A stretch of 64,000 nucleotides of DNA from an uncultured Eubacterium sp. (GTDB lineage: Bacteria; Bacillota; Clostridia; Lachnospirales; Lachnospiraceae), in the NCBI GenBank assembly GCA_910584065.1, contig CAJTZN010000010.1, positions 20,876 through 84,875 of the forward strand, written 5' to 3'. Position 1 is the stretch's first letter, and each line of letters begins with the position of its first letter. This document shows positions 53,921 through 62,240 of the stretch, one piece after another. The position numbers and the translations under genes were made by a program. The notes beneath the pieces are model-generated. The model ran no database searches and had not been told where the DNA came from. It worked only from the letters and a program-made list of their open reading frames with translations.

Positions 53921-54823
53921 TCAGCCTACTCCCAGGCTTCCCAATTCCAAATATCGTAAATAGGCACCGTATGTCATCGTCACCGCCTGTTCGCCGCTTC
54001 CCACGACTACCATGCTCTGATTTAATTCCTCATCCGTAGCCGGAACCGCGCCGGGTATCTGGCTCTGCGCGCCGGACGCCGCCTGTGTGCCTCGCCCCTT
54101 CGTACCCTGGCTTTTCGTCACATCGCCGCTCAGTTTATTGGGAGATACGGTGTAAGTCTTATCCGGCACCTTGACTCCTTCTTTCATATAGGCAGCAATC
54201 TTTTTCACGTAATTTTGTGTTTCCTTAAACGGCGGGACACCGCCATACTGCTTCACCCGGCCGCTCCCGGCATTGTAAGCCGCTGCCGCCAGCGTCGTGT
54301 CCCCGTCAAATTTTTCCAAGTGCGCAGCCAGAAGCCTTGCCGCACCCATGATATTCTGCTCGGGGTCAAACACGTCGGTAATGCCTAGCTCCTTCGCTTC
54401 ATACGGCATCACCTGCATGATCCCTTTCGCGCCTGCCGATGATACGCAGTTCGGATTAAAATCCGACTCCGCTTTCGCCACCGCGGTAAGGAAATCATAG
54501 GAAATGTTATATTTTTCCGAGGCGCGCCGGAATATGTCATCCAGCTTTGTCGTCAGCTTGCCATCCGAAGACAATTTGCCGGTCGTTCCGTTTGTTGACG
54601 CGATCCCGACGGACGGAGACACCGCTCCGGACGGAGTCGCTGCTCCGGACGGGGACGTCGCTCCGGACGATGATGCCGTCTGAGCGGATGCTGCCGCCGC
54701 CTGCTCTTTTTCTTTTTTTAATATATCGGAAAATGGGGTAATCGTCGTTTTCCCGTTCCCCTGATCCACATAAGCCGTATTCACGTACGGATTGGCCCGA
54801 ACACCATTTACCGCAAGTGCCAC
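53921..54823 (-). CDS. lytic transglycosylase (SLT domain) without signal peptide
   Basis: The central part (about 95-215) is an SLT/goose-lysozyme-like domain: the catalytic glutamate is in TAVAKAESDFNPN, followed by AGAKGIMQVMP and AAAYNAGSGRV. It cleaves peptidoglycan strands. Before it lies a Ser/Gly/Ala/Pro linker made of repeats (TPSGAVSPS), and after it about 80 residues of unknown fold. The likely start is GTG 54823, eight bases after AGGAGG; an earlier GTG at 54832 overlaps that site. No signal peptide is visible, so export must be by another route, or the enzyme may belong to the flagellar/FlgJ-like type. Confidence 0.85.
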   Translation of the reverse strand: MALAVNGVRANPYVNTAYVDQGNGKTTITPFSDILKKEKEQAAAASAQTASSSGATSPSGAATPSGAVSPSVGIASTNGTTGKLSSDGKLTTKLDDIFRRASEKYNISYDFLTAVAKAESDFNPNCVSSAGAKGIMQVMPYEAKELGITDVFDPEQNIMGAARLLAAHLEKFDGDTTLAAAAYNAGSGRVKQYGGVPPFKETQNYVKKIAAYMKEGVKVPDKTYTVSPNKLSGDVTKSQGTKGRGTQAASGAQSQIPGAVPATDEELNQSMVVVGSGEQAVTMTYGAYLRYLELGSLGVG

Positions 54824-55018
54824 GCCGCTCACCTCCTGTTGCTAAATCTATAACATAATAAGTATACAGGATTTTGGACAAATTTGCAAATAGAAAATTT
54901 CTTTACTAATTTACTATCTCAGCAAACGGTATCTGCACCGGACAGACAAAATAAAGCAACCAAAGACAGGAAAATCATTAAAAAAAAGAGTGATCTATCT
55001 ATAACAGGAGGATTATTT

Positions 55019-55280
55019 ATGGAATGGACAAATGCGATAAACAATGCGATTAGGGTTTGAATTTTTACTCATTCCCGCTTATTCCTGGGTCATATTTTCG
55101 TGTGTCGGCCCTTCTCCCGAGGCAATTCAAAAAACGTGGGAAAAAATATACAGCGAATGGCTGCCAACGACAAGCTATGAGATCATACAGGATTACGACA
55201 TCGAAAATTATCTGCCGGGAAATCCAAACTCCGCAGATTACGTAAGTGAAATATGCCTGCCCATCAAGCAGGGAAATTAA
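55019..55280 (+). pseudogene. AraC-family regulator with internal deletion
   Basis: An excellent AGGAGG ribosome site leads to ATG 55019 and MEWTNAINNAI, which reads like the first residues of AraC regulators of the effector-binding type. The frame then stops. A second frame from 55044 continues with the last part of a GyrI-like effector-binding domain (FLLIPAYSWVIFSC and YEIIQDYDIENYLPG) and ends at 55280. About 170 residues, with all the helix-turn-helix DNA-binding part, are missing. The remains overlap the convergent ABC ATPase gene by four bases. Confidence 0.7.
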
Positions 55281-55900
55281 GCCAGCCTCCCCGCATCCAT
55301 CTCGTATGTCCGGTCACAGAGATACGCAATATCCTGTTCATTGTGGGAGGCGAGCAGGATCGTCTTCCCTTTCTCCTTCTCCCCGGCCAGGACAGCCCGC
55401 ATCTTCTCCACCATCGCCTTATCCAGTCCGTTAAACGGCTCATCCAGAATCAAAACCTCCGGATCTTCCATGAGCGCCTGCGCCAGTCCCAGGCGCTGTC
55501 GCATCCCGAGCGAATATTTCTTTACCGCTTTTTTCGAGGCCGGATCCAGTCCGACCAGTTCCATATACCGTTTGATTTCCTCCCGCCCGGCCTTTTTCCG
55601 GATTGACGCCAGTATTTTTAAGTTCTCATATCCACCCATATATGGCAGAAATCCGGGCGTCTCAATGATAAACCCCGTATCCGGGGCAAACTCCGCGCCG
55701 CTCCCGATCACCTGCCCATTTACCGTGATCTCTCCGGTAAATTTCGTCTGGAATCCGCAGATGCATTTCATCAGCATCGTTTTTCCTGAACCATTTCCCC
55801 CGATCAGGCCAACCGCCTCGCCTTTTTCCGCGTACAGGGAAATATCCTGCAGAATCTGGTATTGATTCAGTGTCAATGACACATGACTCACCTCTATCAT
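55277..55900 (-). CDS. ABC transporter ATP-binding protein
   Basis: This 207-residue ATPase drives the two membrane proteins encoded just upstream. Walker A is GGNGSGKT, the signature YSLGMRQRL, Walker B VLILDEPFNGLD, and the switch histidine is in LLASHNEQDI. These features fit ABC-2 type exporters or regulators. The ATG at 55900 follows a GAGGGGG ribosome site and overlaps the permease stop by four bases. The open frame extends 39 codons further upstream with no support. Confidence 0.9.
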   Translation of the reverse strand: MIEVSHVSLTLNQYQILQDISLYAEKGEAVGLIGGNGSGKTMLMKCICGFQTKFTGEITVNGQVIGSGAEFAPDTGFIIETPGFLPYMGGYENLKILASIRKKAGREEIKRYMELVGLDPASKKAVKKYSLGMRQRLGLAQALMEDPEVLILDEPFNGLDKAMVEKMRAVLAGEKEKGKTILLASHNEQDIAYLCDRTYEMDAGRLA

Positions 55901-56790
55901 GATGCCACCCCCTCTCCGATCAAATCCAAGCTGACCCCTTTTACTGTGCGGTATAGTCCAAAACCAACCACCGCCAGCACGCTGCTGAAAAGCACGATCG
56001 ACAGCCAGGGGGAACACTCATACTCGCGCATATACTCTTGAAAATGGAATAGCAGCATCGCATGAGCCAGCGGAAATCCCCACATGCCGGAACTGTTTAA
56101 CATGATCATACCGCATCCAGGAATCAGATGAACCACCTGCAGCAGGAAACACAACACTCTCTTGCCACACAAAACTCCTGCCAGAAAAATCAGGCCGAGC
56201 AGGATAAAAAACAAGGTGAGCAGGCCAAAGGAAAGGAGATACGCCTTTACTGGCGCCATCTGGAAATACAGATTTGGCGGGATCAGTCCTCTCATCGTCT
56301 CCCCGCCCCCTTCCTGTCCGAACATCCTATCATAATCCGTCACTACCAGACTCCATCCATTTGCCCAAAATGACTGTGCCGCTATCTGCGCCGCTGACAC
56401 AACTGTAATGAGCAGACTGTACGCCACAGCACTGATCACATGAAACAGCATCTCCCCCAGGATCCAGTTCCTCCGCCCCATTCTGGCGATATAAAACAGC
56501 ACATTCCCGTCCACGGTCGGAAACGATGAGATCAAAAGAAGATACGTTAATGTCAAAAGGATCACCCCGAGCAGCGAGTTCATCGTCGCGATTGAGGACT
56601 CGAGAATGCCCAGCGGACTTCCCATTTTCTCCGATGCCTGCATCATCGGAAGGACGATCAGATCCCGCAGCGGCAGAAAAATAATGGCAAACACAAACAT
56701 CTTTGGATTTACGAGCCAGCGCACAAATTCACTGCCTGCCACGAGCAGAATCCCGCGCACGTTTATTTCTCTCCGATTCCCCCTGCTCAT
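55897..56790 (-). CDS. ABC-2 type transporter membrane protein
   Basis: This 297-residue protein has six hydrophobic segments in the layout of ABC-2 permeases (for example MFVFAIIFLPL, LLISSFPTVDG and LLTLFFILLGLIFL). It overlaps its neighbours by four bases on each side, so the three genes are translated as a unit. The substrate cannot be told. Cassettes like this export peptides or act in antimicrobial-peptide immunity. Confidence 0.8.
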   Translation of the reverse strand: MSRGNRREINVRGILLVAGSEFVRWLVNPKMFVFAIIFLPLRDLIVLPMMQASEKMGSPLGILESSIATMNSLLGVILLTLTYLLLISSFPTVDGNVLFYIARMGRRNWILGEMLFHVISAVAYSLLITVVSAAQIAAQSFWANGWSLVVTDYDRMFGQEGGGETMRGLIPPNLYFQMAPVKAYLLSFGLLTLFFILLGLIFLAGVLCGKRVLCFLLQVVHLIPGCGMIMLNSSGMWGFPLAHAMLLFHFQEYMREYECSPWLSIVLFSSVLAVVGFGLYRTVKGVSLDLIGEGVAS

Positions 56791-57494
56791 ATCGTCTCAC
56801 TCCTCCACTTCCACATCAAGGCATAAAAAACCGCAAGTCCCGCCAGCATAACGAGCGGAAACCATAGCTCTCCCTGCCCCGCCGTGTGCCGCGCCAAATT
56901 TGATACGACAAACAGCGCACTCAGATCGACATACAAATTCGGGTACAGGAAGACGAAAAAAGATGCGAGCACCGACATCGTCATCCCATACATTGCCACA
57001 TAAAGTAATTTCCACCATATGTGGCAGGCCAGCCCGACCGCCGTGATCTCCTCACAGCCCCATATCGTGATCCCGACCGGGTTCAGCGGAAAGAGGATAC
57101 ACACAAAGACCGCATAGACAAAAACCGCGGCCGCCGCCATCCACGCGCCGCTCACCGCCGCGCGGAGGAAACGCGAATACACATAGCGGTATTTTCCCCG
57201 CCGCAGCTCCACGGCCATATAAAAACGGCTTACCAGCTCCCCGTGAAGGTCCGCCACCGACGGAACGGCGCAGACGAGCGGGATCAATGTATAGAACCAG
57301 GGAGAAAAACCAGCGTCAAAGGCATCCATCAATGACGACTGCCACAGCAAATACTTTGACAGATGCACGATGCTCCACAAAACCGACACCGGCCTCCCCC
57401 TGTCTCCCACCGCCCGCAGCGGGCCAAATGCCAGAATGACCAAAATCACCAGTATGCCCAGCAGATAATATAATAATTTCTTCCGCATCCTCAT
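56787..57494 (-). CDS. membrane protein of ABC-2 cassette
   Basis: This 235-residue protein has five or six hydrophobic segments and starts with a basic residue cluster (MRMRKKLLYYLLGILVILVI). There is no recognised family signature, but the four-base overlap with the permease gene and the similar layout suggest a second permease subunit. It is preceded 52 bases upstream by the lipoprotein gene. Confidence 0.7.
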   Translation of the reverse strand: MRMRKKLLYYLLGILVILVILAFGPLRAVGDRGRPVSVLWSIVHLSKYLLWQSSLMDAFDAGFSPWFYTLIPLVCAVPSVADLHGELVSRFYMAVELRRGKYRYVYSRFLRAAVSGAWMAAAAVFVYAVFVCILFPLNPVGITIWGCEEITAVGLACHIWWKLLYVAMYGMTMSVLASFFVFLYPNLYVDLSALFVVSNLARHTAGQGELWFPLVMLAGLAVFYALMWKWRSETI

Positions 57495-57546
57495 CTCCCC
57501 GCCTCCTCTGCCAATTGAAATACGCCCAGTCCGCGCGCACGGCGTA

Positions 57547-58731
57547 TCACTGGTTCCCCAGTTCGGCCGTCAGTTCCCCTGTCACCATGTCCACATAAAG
57601 GAAATTATGACAGCTATTCGATTTGACGATTCCTGTCATCTGGGGTTTCTGTTCCTTTTCTATAAGGAACGCATAAACCGGCCTCGCTTCGATCTCTGCC
57701 CCCGGCCCTTCCCCCTTGTCGCCAACGTACGGCACATAAAGCGGCGTCACTTTTGTAAAATGCAATGCATCAAATCCGGATAACTTTTCCTTTACGATCC
57801 GCACGGCGCTCGCCAGATCGACGATCTTCTCGACCGGTTCCGACGAATCCAGATGAAACATGACATTTCTGGAGAAGAAACAGGGCATTTCCTTTTTTTC
57901 ATAATCCATGATCGTAAACAGCTGTGTCGTGATCGGAATGGTATTAAATTCCTCATCCTCTTTACTCAGCGACATCGTGTGATTGTTCAGGCGGATTCCC
58001 TTATAATCGTACTCGGCACACAGCGAGATGATATTCGCCGAATGACTCCCTGCCTTTTTCCTTTTTGCCTTTCTCTTCCTCACATACGCATCCGAAACTT
58101 TGTATCTGACCCCGCCTCCCACTGCCATATGCTCTTCAAGCCACTGTTCCGTATCCTGGCAGAACTGTGCCAGATTTACGGTTCCGTCATCCAGCTGTAT
58201 GTTTACCTCTGTTGTATTGCTTTTGATCTCCCCCTCCTGATACATGTGTTCCACTACGTTTTCTACAGGGTCATAGCCAAACCCGGCTCCCTGTGCCATA
58301 CCGCCGTTTTCAGATATGTTCATATACCGACCTTTTTCATCATCATACCGGATCGTCCCTCCCCACGCGTCATCCTCTTTTTTTTCAAACATACCTAATC
58401 CTAAACCGAAAAGCTGCGCGCACTTCTCAGCCTTTGGCTTTTCCTTCGGCTCTGACAAAAAATCCTTTTCTACGATCAGATGAAGTACTTCCACTCCCTC
58501 GACAGCAGAAAAATCCACGCGTTCCGGCAACGTTACCACGCCCATATCTACATCCGGCATCTGCGCGTTCCTCAACTCGTCAACCGTACAATATGTGATC
58601 TCCGATTGCTCTACCTGCTTGTTTTCCCCGTATTCCGCCATATTCTGTTTTACCTGCTCCGGCGTCTGCTGGCAGGCACACAAGCCAAACGCCAGACTGA
58701 AAACAAGAAAAATCTGTTTCATTCTTTTCAC
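57547..58731 (-). CDS. lipoprotein of unknown function, ABC-cassette linked
   Basis: A signal peptide with a lipobox (SLAFGLCAC, cysteine at about 20) marks a membrane-anchored lipoprotein of about 394 residues. The start is taken as GTG 58731, where GGAGGGG lies six bases upstream; the frame stays open to an ATG at 58764. The mature part is soluble and acidic, with no motif that I can assign. It is the first gene of a four-gene unit with the ABC-2 cassette, so it may be an extracellular sensor or partner of that transporter. Confidence 0.75.
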   Translation of the reverse strand: MKRMKQIFLVFSLAFGLCACQQTPEQVKQNMAEYGENKQVEQSEITYCTVDELRNAQMPDVDMGVVTLPERVDFSAVEGVEVLHLIVEKDFLSEPKEKPKAEKCAQLFGLGLGMFEKKEDDAWGGTIRYDDEKGRYMNISENGGMAQGAGFGYDPVENVVEHMYQEGEIKSNTTEVNIQLDDGTVNLAQFCQDTEQWLEEHMAVGGGVRYKVSDAYVRKRKAKRKKAGSHSANIISLCAEYDYKGIRLNNHTMSLSKEDEEFNTIPITTQLFTIMDYEKKEMPCFFSRNVMFHLDSSEPVEKIVDLASAVRIVKEKLSGFDALHFTKVTPLYVPYVGDKGEGPGAEIEARPVYAFLIEKEQKPQMTGIVKSNSCHNFLYVDMVTGELTAELGNQ

Positions 58732-58889
58732 ATGGATCCCCTCCATTTCCTTTCGTTCTGTCACGGACCAGTCCGTCCGCCACCCTTATCCGATGCTGCC
58801 CCCCTTGACCGGCTGCATAATCATCATACACGATAAATCCGTCCAAAAAGTCAATGGAATTCTTACATATTTCTTAACGAAAATGTTCC

Positions 58890-58917
58890 TTGAAATGAAT
58901 AAAAAATGTGGTAAAAT
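58890..58917 (+). promoter_or_regulatory. promoter of the CLC transporter gene
   Basis: TTGAAA (58890-58895), a 16-base spacer and TAAAAT (58912-58917) form a good promoter, 55 bases ahead of the ATG. A direct repeat (ATGTTATAGA, ATGTTATAGG at 58916-58935) lies at the start point and could bind a regulator. Confidence 0.6.
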
Positions 58918-58971
58918 GTTATAGAATGTTATAGGAATGATTTCACGATCAAATAGAAAGGGTTATGTACC

Positions 58972-60240
58972 ATGAAGCTGCTATTTTATATCCGCCTCTA
59001 CGGCGGGGTTATGATAAAAAATTTAAAAGTGTTCGTCCGCTGGGGGCTGTTTTCCATCTTTATCGGCCTGTTCGTCGGCGCTTTCAGCACGCTATTTGCC
59101 TTCTGCCTGCGCCAGGTGACAGAACTGCGCACCGAAAATCCCTGGCTGATCTTTTTCCTGCCGGCCGCCGGCGTCATCATCGTTTTCTTATACCGGGTCC
59201 TCCACTACAAAAACGACAAGGGGACGAATCTCGTGCTGTCCACGCTCCACGCCAAATCCGAGATCCCTTTTAAAACAGCGCCGCTCATTTTCACCGCCAC
59301 GATCATCACCCATCTGTTCGGCGGCAGTGCCGGTCGCGAAGGCGCTGCGCTGCAGCTCGGCGGGAGCATCGGGCAGCAGTTGGGAAAATGGTTCCGTTTT
59401 GACGAAAAAGACCAGCGCATGGTCGTCATGTGCGGCATGAGCGCGGCCTTTTCCGCCATTTTCGGCACACCGATCGCTGCCGCTATCTTTTCTTTGGAAG
59501 TCGGCAGTATCGGCATCATGTACTATGCCGCACTCGTTCCGTGCGTCTTTTCCTCCCTCACGGCCTCACAGGTCGCCGTCCATATGGGAATCGGCCCCGA
59601 CGTGTTCCATCTGACAGACATTCCTTCGTTCCATGTCCTGCCGGGGTTGAAAGTGATTATACTGGCGCTGTTCTGCGCGGCGCTGAGCGCTCTGTTCTGT
59701 ATTGCGCTGCACTCGCTCGGCAATGTTTACCGAAAGCATTTGACAAATCCCTATGTGCGCATCCTGTTTTCAAGCGCAGTCATCATCGGCCTCACGGTAC
59801 TGCTCCAGACCGATGACTATATGGGGGCCGGCGTTCCGGTCATCGAGCGCGCCATCGAGGGCACGGTGTCCCCGCCCGCCTTTTTCTGGAAGATCGTCTT
59901 TACCGCACTGACGCTGGAAGCCGGTTTTAAAGGCGGTGAGATCGTCCCGTCCTTTTTCGTCGGCGCCACGTTCGGCTGCCTGTTCGGACAGCTTCTCGGC
60001 CTTTCGCCCTCTCTCTGCGCGGCGGTCGGCATGATGGCGGTATTCTGCGGCGTGACAAACTGTCCCATCACGTCCATGCTCATTTCGTTTGAGCTGTTCG
60101 GCTATGAGGCAGTTCCCTATTTCCTGCTTGGCAACAGCATCAGTTTTCTGATGTCCGGTTATTACGGACTCTATCACGACCAGACGATCGTGTATTCCAA
60201 ATATAAGACTGAATTTATAAACCGGAAGGCCAGGGAGTAA
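58972..60240 (+). CDS. CLC-family anion channel/antiporter, possibly fluoride type
   Basis: This 422-residue membrane protein has the CLC fold: GREG with the gating glutamate (GGSAGREGAALQLGG), TPIAAAIFSLE, and GGEIVPSFFVGA. The canonical GSGIP chloride motif is absent; the equivalent place reads KGTNLVLSTLH, and the GREG is followed by Ala rather than Pro. Both are features I associate with the fluoride-exporting CLC-F branch, so that role is possible. No fluoride riboswitch is visible in the leader. GAAAGGG lies nine bases before the ATG. It converges on the DUF4179 gene with four bases between stops. Confidence 0.85.
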   Translation: MKLLFYIRLYGGVMIKNLKVFVRWGLFSIFIGLFVGAFSTLFAFCLRQVTELRTENPWLIFFLPAAGVIIVFLYRVLHYKNDKGTNLVLSTLHAKSEIPFKTAPLIFTATIITHLFGGSAGREGAALQLGGSIGQQLGKWFRFDEKDQRMVVMCGMSAAFSAIFGTPIAAAIFSLEVGSIGIMYYAALVPCVFSSLTASQVAVHMGIGPDVFHLTDIPSFHVLPGLKVIILALFCAALSALFCIALHSLGNVYRKHLTNPYVRILFSSAVIIGLTVLLQTDDYMGAGVPVIERAIEGTVSPPAFFWKIVFTALTLEAGFKGGEIVPSFFVGATFGCLFGQLLGLSPSLCAAVGMMAVFCGVTNCPITSMLISFELFGYEAVPYFLLGNSISFLMSGYYGLYHDQTIVYSKYKTEFINRKARE

Positions 60241-60243
60241 AAC

Positions 60244-61419
60244 CTATTTTCTGCTATAAGTCGTATCATTCACCGTGATCGATTCAATTTCATCCGGATC
60301 CACCAGCCGGTTGAACGCCATGACCGCATGCCCCTGTTCATTACTCGAGACACAGCACGTATTATCTACTTTTTCCTCACACGAATGTCTGCCCTTCTGC
60401 TCGTGCTCCCTGACGACAAATGTCGTCTGATCCTTGTAATGGATGGCTGCATAATAAACATTTTCATAATCATAAATTTCCTCTTCCGACAACCCGAGTC
60501 CCTTTTGCATATCAATATCCAGCGCAAGCGGTGACAGGCTGACGGCACCGCCATCGGCGTTCACAAACTTCGTTGCCGCAACCGGCTCCTGAAAAGGCAC
60601 GAGAATCCGGTCAACGATCGTATTCTTCTGATACGCTTCAAAAGCCTTTTCATCCGCCTCAAACATTTCCTTTCTCGTGCACGGATATTCCGTCACCTCG
60701 AAAAGCAGCCCTTTTTTCTCTTTATCATAAGCATCCGGCTCCAGTGCCATATAGTCATAACAGTAAACCACATCGTCCGTCGAACGCTCCAGATCAACGA
60801 TGATATTTTCCGAACCGGCTACAAATTCAAACCAGAAGGTTGGCTTATCAGAAAACAGGGCGCCCCTGAATTCATTGTCCAGCTGGCTGTATTCAAAGGC
60901 ATTGACACCGCCTTCCCGTTCCAATTTGAACTCGACCACGGCAGCGCTTTCGTCACAAACCCTTGACAGGATCGTGAGCTTCGTATCACCGATCTGGCGC
61001 TCGATCGGATCGGACAGCACATGGCCGCCGACCAGCTTTCTCGCCCTCTCCGCATCCACCCCTACATATTCTCTTTTGGGAAACGTATACGTATATGGGA
61101 TCTCCTGCTCATCAAGCAGCACTTCCTCGTGCTGTTCCACATTTTGTCTGGTCAAATTTCCCCAGATTCGCTGGAAAAAAACGCCGTTCGTCGCCGCTTG
61201 CACCACGATGGGAACGGATACGATCAGCAGACAGGCCGCCACGGCGATCTTCGCGTACGTGCTTCTGGACGCCGCACGCTTTCTCCTGTGATACTCCCGC
61301 AGCATCTGCCTTTTGTTCCGTTTGTATTCCTTTGAAAATTTATGCTTCCCCAATTCATCGAAGTCTTCCACCGATATATCAGGAAATATTGGATTTATAT
61401 ATTTTTTGTCCTTGTTCAT
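60244..61419 (-). CDS. DUF4179-type anti-sigma factor
   Basis: This 391-residue single-span membrane protein has a cytoplasmic N-terminal part of about 65 residues with basic clusters, a transmembrane segment (YAKIAVAACLLIVSVPIVV) and a large outside domain of the DUF4179 type. Such proteins hold an ECF sigma factor inactive. The gene overlaps the sigma gene by 41 bases, so the two are coupled. The start is the ATG at 61419; GTG 61428 and ATG 61449 are possible alternatives. What signal it senses is unknown. Confidence 0.8.
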   Translation of the reverse strand: MNKDKKYINPIFPDISVEDFDELGKHKFSKEYKRNKRQMLREYHRRKRAASRSTYAKIAVAACLLIVSVPIVVQAATNGVFFQRIWGNLTRQNVEQHEEVLLDEQEIPYTYTFPKREYVGVDAERARKLVGGHVLSDPIERQIGDTKLTILSRVCDESAAVVEFKLEREGGVNAFEYSQLDNEFRGALFSDKPTFWFEFVAGSENIIVDLERSTDDVVYCYDYMALEPDAYDKEKKGLLFEVTEYPCTRKEMFEADEKAFEAYQKNTIVDRILVPFQEPVAATKFVNADGGAVSLSPLALDIDMQKGLGLSEEEIYDYENVYYAAIHYKDQTTFVVREHEQKGRHSCEEKVDNTCCVSSNEQGHAVMAFNRLVDPDEIESITVNDTTYSRK

Positions 61420-61951
61420 ACTCTTCACGTCCTTTCCTGTATGGATCATGTATCGCTTTTAACATCAGCTTTGCCCTCTCAAACCGTTTCCGCACAGCAG
61501 ACTCCGAAATCCCAAGTTCTGCTGCCGTTTCCTTTACAGACAGTTCTTTCACCGCCAGGCAGTTGGCTACGGCGTAATATTTCGGCGGCAGATCGGAGAT
61601 CAGTTCGTTCAGGTCAAACTCAGCTTCCCTTCTGTCCGCCTGTGGACCAGCGCCATTTCCCATCCCCGGACTGTCGTCCGTAAAATAAAAAACTTCCTGT
61701 TCCCGCCTCTTTTTATTGTACATGTCGATCGAAGCGTGTTTGATCACCGTAATGATATACCGCTTACAATCCTCAGATTTCGGATCCGCGAAACGCGTAT
61801 CGCTGTTCATCAGTTTTAAAAACGCCTCCTGCACGGCATCCTCCGCCAACCCGGAATCACGCAGGATACTGTATGCCACCTGGTACATCTTCTGCTCGTA
61901 CAGCCGGTAACATTTTTCGATAAATCTCTTTTCCTCTCTCTGGATCCGCAT
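61379..61951 (-). CDS. ECF-type RNA polymerase sigma factor
   Basis: This 190-residue sigma factor has region 2 (FIEKCYRLYEQKMYQVAYSI and AEDAVQEAFLKLM) and region 4 with a helix-turn-helix (LAVKELSVKETAAELGISE, then VRKRFERAK). The ATG at 61951 follows AGGAGG; the open frame runs on for 54 codons upstream without support. It is encoded with its DUF4179 partner. A candidate autoregulated promoter lies just upstream. Confidence 0.92.
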   Translation of the reverse strand: MRIQREEKRFIEKCYRLYEQKMYQVAYSILRDSGLAEDAVQEAFLKLMNSDTRFADPKSEDCKRYIITVIKHASIDMYNKKRREQEVFYFTDDSPGMGNGAGPQADRREAEFDLNELISDLPPKYYAVANCLAVKELSVKETAAELGISESAVRKRFERAKLMLKAIHDPYRKGREEYEQGQKIYKSNIS

Positions 61952-61995
61952 AAGCACACCTCCTTTCTGTCCTGTGTATTGCGCTTTCACTATAT

Positions 61996-62024
61996 AGAAC
62001 GAATCAAACCTGTCGTTTGTGACA
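61996..62024 (-). promoter_or_regulatory. candidate ECF promoter of the sigma gene
   Basis: On the minus strand TGTCACA (62018-62024) is followed 16 bases later by CGTTCT (61996-62001). This resembles ECF promoters (a TGTCACA or TGAAAC -35 with a CGTC -10), about 45 bases ahead of the sigma start, and suggests autoregulation. Confidence 0.45.
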
Positions 62025-62091
62025 TTTCCCGCAAAAATCATAAGCATTGTAACACAAACAGAAGAAACGTAAAACAAAGTTTTTCCGGAAG

Positions 62092-62120
62092 TAGACTTTG
62101 TGCAGCAAATCATGTATAAT
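62092..62120 (+). promoter_or_regulatory. promoter of the LRR lipoprotein gene
   Basis: TAGACT (62092-62097), a 17-base spacer and a perfect TATAAT (62115-62120) lie about 120 bases ahead of the preferred start, or about 45 ahead of an earlier ATG at 62163. Confidence 0.5.
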
Positions 62121-62240
62121 GTATTTTAATAGTAAAGTTTTCCATTGAGCTTTTGGAAGAAAATGAAAAAGGGATTTGTGTCAGCGCTGCATCCGCAGAT
62201 CCGAAAATACAGAAAAAGCAGCGCAGAAAAGAGGCGTAAT

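Noticed and set aside
58765..58971. Fluoride riboswitch ahead of the CLC gene
   Set aside because: The GGNGAUGG core and the paired helices of the crcB motif are not found; only a promoter and a short direct repeat are seen.
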